NCBI GenBank assembly: GCA_017475415.1
Contig: JAFVFM010000316.1
Location: 1-5,049, forward strand
Reading direction: 5' to 3'
Origin: Solobacterium sp.
GTDB taxonomy: Bacteria > Bacillota_I > Bacilli_A > Erysipelotrichales > Erysipelotrichaceae
DNA length: 5,049 nt
Below are positions 1 through 5,049 of the stretch, in pieces (the stretch's first letter is position 1; every line of letters begins with the position of its first letter). The translations under genes and the position numbers were made by a program. The notes beneath the pieces are model-generated. The model ran no database searches. It was not told the DNA's origin and worked only from the letters and a program-made list of their open reading frames with translations.

Positions 1-353
1 ATGACTTTATGGATGTAACAAGCTATTCTGGAACAGAATCACAAGGGGATATACGCATCAATAAAGATTTAGATTCTTCTATCCAAGGCTATGACATCTT
101 ATTAGTTGAAGATATCGTCGATACGGGCAAAACAATTGAAACTGTTGTCGAAACGTTGTTACATAAAGGGGCAAGGTCTGTAAAGATTGTTACCTTGTTA
201 GATAAGCCAAGTAGAAGAACTGTAAATGTAAAAGCAGATTATATTGGCTTTGAAGTAGCGAATGAATTCGTCGTTGGATATGGCATGGATTTTAATCAAC
301 GTTATCGTTGCCTACCATATATTGGTGTATTGAAGGACGAATGTTATCAATAA
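1..353 (+). CDS. hpt: Hypoxanthine phosphoribosyltransferase, 3' part (5' end outside window)
   Basis: Cytoplasmic purine-salvage enzyme that joins hypoxanthine (and often guanine) to PRPP, giving IMP or GMP. The frame is open to the window edge; the first full codon is at position 3 (Asp-Phe before the Met at 9), so the Met at 9 is internal, within the family's DFMxVxSY segment. Counting from that Met, the PRPP-binding loop LLVEDIVDTGKT is at residues 31-42 (positions 99-134). LLDKP follows at 63-67. The base-binding segment VKADYIGFEV has Lys75 and Tyr78 in the family's purine-contact positions, and the C-terminal VVGYGMDFNQRYR segment has Asp94 and Arg100. About 116 residues are visible; family members are near 180, so roughly a third is missing upstream. 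The stop is TAA at 351-353, with no terminator before ftsH 26 bases later, so the two are probably cotranscribed. Identification is firm; the base preference (hypoxanthine versus guanine) is not resolved. Confidence 0.96.
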   Translation, partial: DFMDVTSYSGTESQGDIRINKDLDSSIQGYDILLVEDIVDTGKTIETVVETLLHKGARSVKIVTLLDKPSRRTVNVKADYIGFEVANEFVVGYGMDFNQRYRCLPYIGVLKDECYQ

Positions 354-362
354 ACAAACAGT

Positions 363-368
363 GAGGAG
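363..368 (+). promoter_or_regulatory. Ribosome binding site of ftsH
   Basis: GAGGAG lies 11 bases before the ATG at 380, in the 26-base hpt-ftsH gap. The spacing is slightly long, but no other in-frame start nearby is better placed. The protein from this ATG begins with the short polar stretch and transmembrane helix expected of FtsH. Confidence 0.75.
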
Positions 369-379
369 ATTTTTGATTA

Positions 380-2287
380 ATGCAAAAAAATAGATTTATC
401 AATTTTCTCCCTTATGCAGTAGTAATTATTGCGATGGCAGTATTAATGACTTTAAATGGTACAGCTACGCGCCAAGAATTATCCTACCAAGAACTACAAG
501 ATGTCATTAAGGGAGAAAAAATCAAAGAAGCGGTTTTAACAATTGGTGGTAATACCACTGTTGTAGAAGGTGCTTATGAAAAGGATGGTTTAAATCAAAC
601 CTTTAAATCTTCTATTCCTTCTACTTCTGAAGAAATCGCAAAAGTCATCAATGAATTAGATGACACTAAGCTCAATATTCTAGACGCTAGTTCGTCAAAT
701 ACTTTCTTAGAAGTGTTATTGTCCATTGTGCCATTTGCCTTTATGGGCTTATTAGCAGTATGGATGATTAATCGCTTGAGTGGTGCTGGTGGTGCCAATG
801 CCAAAGCCTTTGAATTCTCAAAGAGTAGAGCGCGTTTGGAAGGTAAGATACGTGTACGCTTTGATGATGTCGCTGGTTGCGATGAAGAAAAACAGGAGAT
901 GGCAGAGATTATTGATTATCTTAAATCTCCAAAGACATTCGAAAAGATGGGTGCACGTATTCCTAAAGGCATTCTCTTATTTGGCCATCCAGGTACTGGT
1001 AAAACCTTATTAGCTAAGGCTGTTGCAGGTGAAGCTAATGTGCCATTCTACAGCATTTCCGGTTCTGATTTCGTAGAAATGTTTGTTGGTGTGGGTGCGA
1101 GCCGTGTAAGAGATATGTTTAAAAAAGCCCAACAAACAGCACCATGTATCATTTTTATTGATGAAATCGATGCAGTAGGTAGACAAAGAGGTGCTGGTTT
1201 TGGGGGCGGACATGATGAGCGTGAACAAACCCTTAACCAATTATTAGTAGAGATGGATGGTATGGAAGATAATACGGGCGTTGTAGTGATTGCGGCTACA
1301 AATAGACCGGATGTATTAGATCCAGCTTTATTAAGAGCAGGTCGTTTTGATCGTCAAATTACAGTATCTTTACCAGATCGTAAAGGTAGAGAAGCAATTC
1401 TTAAAGTACATGCAAGAAATAAATTCTTTGCGAAAGATATCGATATGGATGCCTTAGCGAAAAGAACACCTGGCTTTTCTGGAGCAGACTTGGAAAATGT
1501 ACTCAATGAAGCGGCTATTTTAGCAGTAAGAGAGAACGCTACAGAAATACATATGTCACATATTGATGAGGCAATTGACCGTGTGATGATGGGGCCAGCT
1601 AAAGTAAGCCGTACGTATGATGAAAAGACAAAGAAACTCATTGCCTATCATGAAAGTGGACATGCGATTTTAGGCTTATTTATGGAAAATGGTCAAGTTG
1701 TACAAAAGGTTACCATTATTCCGCGTGGCCAAGCTGGTGGTTATAACTTAATGACACCAAAAGATGAAAAGATGCTCAATACAAAGAATGATTTATTAGC
1801 GACGATTATTTCTTATATGGGTGGTCGTACGGCTGAAGAAATGTTCTTTGATGATGTAACTACAGGAGCTTCAAATGATATTGAAAAGGCAACCAATATC
1901 GCTAAAGATATGGTTACGCTCTATGGTATGAGTGATTTAGGACCAATCAAATACAATTCTGGTAATGAGAATGTATTCTTGGGTCGTGATTATAATTCAC
2001 CAAATAATGTTTCTGGTGAAGTCGCTTATGAAATTGACCAAGAAGTGCGTAAGATTATTAATTCTTGTCATACTAAGGCTAGAGAAATACTTGAAGCACA
2101 TAAAGACCAATTAATCGCTATTGCAGAAGCATTAATTGAATATGAAACCTTAACAGCTGAACAGATTCAAAAAGTTGTACAAGGTGAATCTATTGAAGCT
2201 GACTTCGCTAAAAAAGAAGATAAACAAAGTGAAGTAGTAGTTGATGAAGTAGTGGAAGAAAAAGTAGAAAATAAAGAGGCCGAATAA
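380..2287 (+). CDS. ftsH: ATP-dependent zinc metalloprotease FtsH
   Basis: Hexameric membrane-anchored AAA+ protease that extracts and degrades misfolded membrane proteins and short-lived regulators in the cytoplasm. The 635 residues match the usual family length. Order of parts: TM helix 1 (about 8-26), extracytoplasmic FtsH_ext domain (about 27-108), TM helix 2 (about 109-131), AAA ATPase module (about 155-400), peptidase M41 domain (about 415-600), then an acidic Glu/Val/Lys-rich tail (611-635). Visible motifs are Walker A GHPGTGKT (202-209, catalytic Lys208), pore loop MFVGVGA (234-240), Walker B IIFIDEID (257-264), arginine fingers Arg322 and Arg325 in GRFDR, zinc site HESGH (424-428) and the third zinc ligand Asp500 in GASND. 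Two positions differ from the common consensus: His203 in Walker A (usually Pro) and Ala320 before GRFDR (usually Pro). All catalytic residues are present, so it should be active. It follows hpt as in many Bacillota. Its stop codon sits inside a terminator-like hairpin. Confidence 0.99.
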   Translation: MQKNRFINFLPYAVVIIAMAVLMTLNGTATRQELSYQELQDVIKGEKIKEAVLTIGGNTTVVEGAYEKDGLNQTFKSSIPSTSEEIAKVINELDDTKLNILDASSSNTFLEVLLSIVPFAFMGLLAVWMINRLSGAGGANAKAFEFSKSRARLEGKIRVRFDDVAGCDEEKQEMAEIIDYLKSPKTFEKMGARIPKGILLFGHPGTGKTLLAKAVAGEANVPFYSISGSDFVEMFVGVGASRVRDMFKKAQQTAPCIIFIDEIDAVGRQRGAGFGGGHDEREQTLNQLLVEMDGMEDNTGVVVIAATNRPDVLDPALLRAGRFDRQITVSLPDRKGREAILKVHARNKFFAKDIDMDALAKRTPGFSGADLENVLNEAAILAVRENATEIHMSHIDEAIDRVMMGPAKVSRTYDEKTKKLIAYHESGHAILGLFMENGQVVQKVTIIPRGQAGGYNLMTPKDEKMLNTKNDLLATIISYMGGRTAEEMFFDDVTTGASNDIEKATNIAKDMVTLYGMSDLGPIKYNSGNENVFLGRDYNSPNNVSGEVAYEIDQEVRKIINSCHTKAREILEAHKDQLIAIAEALIEYETLTAEQIQKVVQGESIEADFAKKEDKQSEVVVDEVVEEKVENKEAE

Positions 2288-2301
2288 TATCGGCTTCTTT
2301 T
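2273..2301 (+). terminator. Terminator-like hairpin spanning the ftsH stop codon
   Basis: The arm AAAGAGGCCGA (2273-2283) pairs with TCGGCTTCTTT (2290-2300) over 11 base pairs, one of them a G-U wobble (2278 with 2295). The loop is ATAATA (2284-2289). The 3' side runs into TTCTTTT, a modest T-tract partly inside the stem. The ftsH TAA (2285-2287) lies in the loop, and the next ribosome binding site starts two bases after the T-run. The form fits an intrinsic terminator, but the short T-tract and the closely packed downstream genes suggest partial read-through. It could instead be an RNA processing or stability element. The structure is seen directly; the function is inferred. Confidence 0.6.
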
Positions 2302-2302
2302 C

Positions 2303-2310
2303 AAAGGAGG
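2303..2310 (+). promoter_or_regulatory. Strong ribosome binding site deciding the start at 2315
   Basis: AAAGGAGG is a near-perfect match to the 16S rRNA anti-Shine-Dalgarno sequence. Two ATGs follow, at 2311 and 2315. The first touches the GGAGG with no spacer and opens a 70-codon frame. The second is four bases away and opens the 136-codon membrane protein, so 2315 is the likelier start. The site lies just outside the 3' arm of the ftsH stop-codon hairpin and stays single-stranded when that hairpin forms. Confidence 0.8.
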
Positions 2311-2314
2311 ATGA

Positions 2315-2725
2315 ATGAAAGAATATCGTTATGCGCTAATATCGAGTTATGTAGTAGGTTTATTATTTGGAATATTATTGGCTACAGTGATGGTATTTCT
2401 GTTACGTACAATCGTTATGAATCCTTCTATTTACCACTATATTTTAATTACATTAATTGTAGCTGCTTTACCATTTTGTGTATTAAGTTTGCGTCGTTTT
2501 GGATTATCCTATTTGATTGTTAGTTTATGTATGTTAGGTGTATCTTTACTGATATCTTTAGGCTATGGTTTAGTTATGCAAAATGGAAGTATGAAGTTTA
2601 TGGAAAATAGTACATTGTTTACGGATATCGCAATACGCTCCATCATTTGGCATGGACTTATGTTAATTGTGACTTTAGTTATCTACTTCCGTACTATAAA
2701 AGCGAGTGATGATACGATAAAATAA
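2315..2725 (+). CDS. Small four-helix membrane protein of unknown function
   Basis: I do not recognise a family for this 136-residue protein. It is strongly hydrophobic, with four predicted membrane helices at about residues 8-30, 41-59, 63-88 and 104-126. Charged residues sit at the N-terminus (Lys2, Arg5), between helices 2 and 3 (Arg60, Arg61) and in the C-terminal tail (Arg126, Lys129, Lys136). By the positive-inside rule both ends would be cytoplasmic. There are no catalytic-looking motifs, no His/Asp/Glu clusters in the helices and no signal-peptide cleavage site, so an enzyme is not indicated. It begins 27 bases after ftsH behind a strong ribosome binding site and ends 8 bases before the GH2 gene, so it is probably translated from the same mRNA as GH2. 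It could be a partner or substrate of FtsH or an accessory to the glycosidase's pathway; nothing in the sequence decides this. Confidence 0.8.
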   Translation: MKEYRYALISSYVVGLLFGILLATVMVFLLRTIVMNPSIYHYILITLIVAALPFCVLSLRRFGLSYLIVSLCMLGVSLLISLGYGLVMQNGSMKFMENSTLFTDIAIRSIIWHGLMLIVTLVIYFRTIKASDDTIK

Positions 2726-2733
2726 GGGTAGAT

Positions 2734-4464
2734 ATGGCATTATTGACAGAATATACAGAAAAAATAGACCGTAAAAAGCCGTGGAAAGAATATCCTCGCA
2801 TGCAACTACAAAGAGATAATTATACCTCTTTAAATGGCATTTGGGAATATCAAATTACACGCTTGAATCAAGAACCACAAGATGAAGAATGGAAGGAAAT
2901 TCTTATTCCTTTTCCTGTGGGTTCTCTTCTTTCGGGTTGTGAGCATGAACTACAACCAAATGAAGTCTTATGGTATAGGAAACAATTTGCCTATCAGCCA
3001 TCTACGAATAGTACATGGCTTAATTTTGAAGCAGTAGATCAAAGATGCATAGTGTATGTAAATGGCATAGAAGCAGGTAGGCATGAAGGCGGCTATGCAC
3101 CATTTAGTTTGGATATTAGCGGTTTAGTAAAATACCAAAATACGCTTATGGTAAAGGTAAGAGATGAAAGCGATAAAGGTATTTATGCCTATGGTAAACA
3201 ACGCATTGAGCATGGTGGTATGTGGTATACACCTACTGCAGGTATATGGCAATCGGTTTGGTTAGAAGACTTACCACCACATGCAATTTATGACATAAAA
3301 ATTACACCTGATTATGATAATGAAAGTGTTGTATTAGATTTTGCGGGTGATTTTAAACAAATTGCGATTACGATAGGTGCAGATGGTGAAGTAGTTCATC
3401 GTGGTATGACAACAGATACACATTATATAGCTCCTATTCCAAATATGCATGCATGGTCTCCGGAAGATCCATTTCTTTATGACCTTTATGTACAAAGTGA
3501 AGATGATATCATCAAGAGTTATTTTGGCATGAGGAAGTATAGTGTTGGTAGAGATAGTGATGGTAATATTCGTTTCTGCTTAAATAATGAACCTTACTTC
3601 TTTAGTGGTCTATTAGATCAAGGTTATATTTCTGATGGCTTAGTTACTTTTCCTTGTGATGAAGCTATTGTGGATGAGTTAACAAAGATTAAAGAGATGG
3701 GCTTTAATATGTTACGTAAACATATCAAAGTAGAATGTAGAAGGTGGTATTACCACTGTGATCGTTTGGGTATTCTAGTCATGCAAGATATGCCTAGTGG
3801 AGGAGATTTTGACTTTACAAATATGGGTATCTTACCAACGATTGGCCTGCGTAAACAAAATGATCACAATAATAAAAAACTAGGCCGTACTAGTGAAAAA
3901 GAAAAAGAAATGTATTATCACGAATTAGATGAGATGCTAGATAATTTATATAATTCTACATCCATCTTTGCCTGGGTACCTTTTAATGAGGGATGGGGCC
4001 AATTCGATGCGAAGGAAGTTACTAAACATATACTTGATTATGACGAAAGTCGCTTGGTCGATAGTGCAAGTGGTTGGCATGATCAAGGTTGTGGTGATTT
4101 CTTAAGTGTGCATAATTATTTCTTTAACTATAAAACGAAAAAAGATAAATATGAGCGTATTCCTATTCTTTCGGAATTTGGAGGCTATGCATATTTAGAA
4201 AGTAACCATGCGGAAGTGAATAAACTATATGGCTATAAGAAAATGAATGATTTGGTAGAATGGAATGAAGAAATTATAGCTTTATATGAAGATATGATTA
4301 TTGCGAATCTTCCTCGTGGGCTTGCGGGTTGTATTTATACGCAGGTAAGTGATGTAGAAGATGAATGCAATGGTTTATTTACGATGGATCGTAAGATAAC
4401 CAAAATGGATGTTAGAAAAATGAGGCGTCTACATGAACGCCTATATAGGAGTGTAAAAAAATGA
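2734..4464 (+). CDS. Glycoside hydrolase family 2 protein, cytoplasmic, substrate unknown
   Basis: A retaining exo-beta-glycosidase of the LacZ/beta-glucuronidase/beta-mannosidase superfamily. The 576 residues show the three-domain GH2 core: N-terminal sugar-binding jelly roll (about 18-178, opening with YPRMQLQRDNYTSLNGIWEY), an Ig-like sandwich (about 183-272) and a TIM barrel (about 275-560). The predicted acid/base is Glu419 in PFNEGW (codon 3988-3990) and the nucleophile is Glu481 in LSEFGG (codon 4174-4176). Other barrel motifs are GFNMLRKHIKVE (323-334), QDMPSGG (351-357) and YTQVSDVEDECNGL (535-548). The protein ends right after the barrel, close to GusA in size and much shorter than LacZ. 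There is no signal peptide, so it should act on a sugar already imported into the cytoplasm. Beta-galactoside, beta-glucuronide and other substrates remain possible. The start ATG follows the preceding stop by 8 bases, with a weak AAGGG (2724-2728) overlapping that stop, so translational coupling is likely. The 3' end overlaps hslO by ATGA. Confidence 0.93.
   Translation: MALLTEYTEKIDRKKPWKEYPRMQLQRDNYTSLNGIWEYQITRLNQEPQDEEWKEILIPFPVGSLLSGCEHELQPNEVLWYRKQFAYQPSTNSTWLNFEAVDQRCIVYVNGIEAGRHEGGYAPFSLDISGLVKYQNTLMVKVRDESDKGIYAYGKQRIEHGGMWYTPTAGIWQSVWLEDLPPHAIYDIKITPDYDNESVVLDFAGDFKQIAITIGADGEVVHRGMTTDTHYIAPIPNMHAWSPEDPFLYDLYVQSEDDIIKSYFGMRKYSVGRDSDGNIRFCLNNEPYFFSGLLDQGYISDGLVTFPCDEAIVDELTKIKEMGFNMLRKHIKVECRRWYYHCDRLGILVMQDMPSGGDFDFTNMGILPTIGLRKQNDHNNKKLGRTSEKEKEMYYHELDEMLDNLYNSTSIFAWVPFNEGWGQFDAKEVTKHILDYDESRLVDSASGWHDQGCGDFLSVHNYFFNYKTKKDKYERIPILSEFGGYAYLESNHAEVNKLYGYKKMNDLVEWNEEIIALYEDMIIANLPRGLAGCIYTQVSDVEDECNGLFTMDRKITKMDVRKMRRLHERLYRSVKK
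4447..4451 (+). promoter_or_regulatory. Ribosome binding site of hslO inside the GH2 coding end
   Basis: AGGAG lies within the last codons of the GH2 gene, nine bases before the hslO ATG at 4461. It supports that start and means initiation of hslO takes place on mRNA still being read by ribosomes finishing GH2, a standard translational-coupling arrangement. Confidence 0.8.
4455..4461 (+). other. A7 heptamer in -1 slippery phase at the GH2/hslO junction
   Basis: Seven adenines read in the GH2 frame as A_AAA_AAA (third base of GTA, then two Lys codons), directly followed by the GH2 stop TGA. AGGAG lies three bases upstream. A -1 slip here would skip the stop and enter the hslO frame at its ATG, giving a GH2-Hsp33 fusion. 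The phase is seen directly. The frameshift is only a possibility, because an A-run is also an ordinary spacer between a ribosome binding site and a start codon in an AT-rich genome. Confidence 0.3.
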
Positions 4465-5049
4465 AAGATGAGATTGTTATTGCACAAGCTTTAAATGGGC
4501 AAGTAAGAATACATATCGCTTGTACAACAGAATTAGTAGAAACGGCAAGAATCAAACACGATTGCATGCCTACAAGTATTGCGGCCTTAGGTCGTACCCT
4601 GACCGCTACAGCGATTATGGCTTCGGATTTAAAGAATACATATGAAAGTGTAACAAGTATTATCAATGGCCATGGGCCAGCTGGTACAATCCTTGCCCAA
4701 GGTAGAGGTGATGGTAAGGTAAGAGGCTTTATTGGTGATCCTACTTTACATTATGTTAGAGAAGATGGGCATTTAGATGTTGCTAGAGCAGTAGGTACGA
4801 ATGGTACATTAACGGTAATTCGCAATATGGGTTTAAAGGAGCCGTTTACAGGTGTTGCAGATTTACAAACTGGTGAAATCGGTGATGATTATACCTATTA
4901 TTTTGCGATTAGTGAGCAGATACCTTCTGTTGTCGGGGTTGGTGTTTTAGTGGATACAGATTATACAATCAAGGCCGCTGGTGGCTTAATTTACCAACTT
5001 ATGCCTGGAGCTAGTGAAGAGGCTATAGTCTACTGCGAACAATTAGCTG
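4461..5049 (+). CDS. hslO: Hsp33 family redox-regulated chaperone, 5' part (3' end outside window)
   Basis: Cytoplasmic holdase chaperone that in characterised members is switched on by oxidation (disulfide formation and zinc release) and protects unfolding proteins. The visible 196 codons translate without a stop from ATG 4461 to the window edge and cover the N-terminal substrate-binding and dimerisation domain. Recognisable blocks are the start MKDEIVIAQALNGQVRI, SIINGHGPAGTILAQGRGDG (66-85), GDPTLHY (92-98), LDVARAVGTNGTLTVIRNMG (105-124), the LKEPF segment (125-129), TGEIGDDYTYYFAISEQIPS (137-156), VGVGVLVDTDYTIKAAGG (158-175) and QLMPGA (179-184). Family members are near 290 residues, so about a third is missing, including the CxC/CxxC zinc redox switch, which cannot be assessed. 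Cys21, Cys35 and Cys192 lie outside that switch. The start overlaps the GH2 stop by four bases (ATGA) and has AGGAG nine bases upstream. In many Bacillota hslO follows ftsH directly; here two genes intervene. Confidence 0.97.
   Translation, partial: MKDEIVIAQALNGQVRIHIACTTELVETARIKHDCMPTSIAALGRTLTATAIMASDLKNTYESVTSIINGHGPAGTILAQGRGDGKVRGFIGDPTLHYVREDGHLDVARAVGTNGTLTVIRNMGLKEPFTGVADLQTGEIGDDYTYYFAISEQIPSVVGVGVLVDTDYTIKAAGGLIYQLMPGASEEAIVYCEQLA

Noticed and set aside
384..390. A7 run just after the ftsH start codon
   Set aside because: It is not in the X_XXY_YYZ phase with a useful alternative frame, and Lys/Asn codons near a start are common in AT-rich genomes.
595..1240. Other short frames in ftsH (minus 595-804, plus 780-1013, minus 1010-1240)
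   Set aside because: All are contained in the confident FtsH coding region in other frames, with no family resemblance.
1354..1641. Antisense open frame of 95 codons within ftsH
   Set aside because: It lies wholly opposite conserved FtsH coding sequence, has no recognisable domain and no clear ribosome binding site. It is a shadow frame.
2231..2253. Direct repeat GAAGTAGT, twice with 15-base period, in the ftsH tail
   Set aside because: It is explained by the low-complexity Glu/Val-rich C-terminal tail coding sequence; two copies do not make a repeat array.
2311..2523. 70-codon frame starting at the first ATG after the AAAGGAGG site
   Set aside because: There is no spacer between ribosome binding site and ATG, and it overlaps the better-placed 136-codon membrane protein. 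Its Cys/Phe/Tyr-rich translation looks like an out-of-frame reading of hydrophobic codons.
3744..3756. Palindrome GTGGTA-T-TACCAC
   Set aside because: It lies inside the GH2 coding sequence in a conserved Arg-Trp-Tyr-Tyr-His segment. With a 1-base centre it would leave only a 4-bp RNA stem, and there is no reason to read it as an operator.
4412..4666. Antisense open frame across the GH2/hslO junction
   Set aside because: It is opposite two well-supported genes, and its translation resembles no family I know. Its continuity follows from the codon use of hslO.

Overview
The window is a single block of five same-strand (+) genes from a low-G+C bacterium, most likely a member of the Bacillota. 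The order hpt, ftsH, hslO is the familiar Bacillota housekeeping cluster, usually flanked by tilS upstream and dusB/lysS downstream. The strong AGGAGG-type ribosome binding sites and A/T-ending codons agree. An Erysipelotrichales-like relative is a guess, not something the sequence proves.

Layout: positions 1-353 hold the 3' two-thirds of hpt (hypoxanthine phosphoribosyltransferase; its 5' end is outside the window). Positions 380-2287 hold a complete ftsH (membrane AAA+ zinc protease). Positions 2315-2725 hold a small four-helix membrane protein that I cannot assign to a family. Positions 2734-4464 hold a complete, signal-peptide-less glycoside hydrolase of family GH2. Positions 4461-5049 hold the first 196 codons of hslO (Hsp33, redox-regulated chaperone), cut by the window edge before its C-terminal redox switch. 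No stretch over 30 bases lacks a gene, and I see no RNA gene, mobile element or CRISPR array.

The genes look like one transcription unit: the gaps are 26, 27 and 8 bases, followed by a 4-base ATGA overlap. The one break is an 11-bp hairpin with a T-rich 3' side (2273-2301) that contains the ftsH stop codon in its loop. It ends two bases before the next ribosome binding site, so it could attenuate transcription between the housekeeping part (hpt-ftsH) and the downstream part.

The unusual content is the pair formed by the unknown membrane protein and the GH2 enzyme, inserted between ftsH and hslO. FtsH and Hsp33 both act in protein quality control, and Hpt in purine salvage; a cytoplasmic glycosidase has no obvious link to them. 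The GH2/hslO junction also carries an A_AAA_AAA heptamer in the correct phase for a -1 frameshift that would fuse the two proteins. It may simply be an A-rich spacer in front of the hslO start. I did not find a clearly novel defence or mobile system here.
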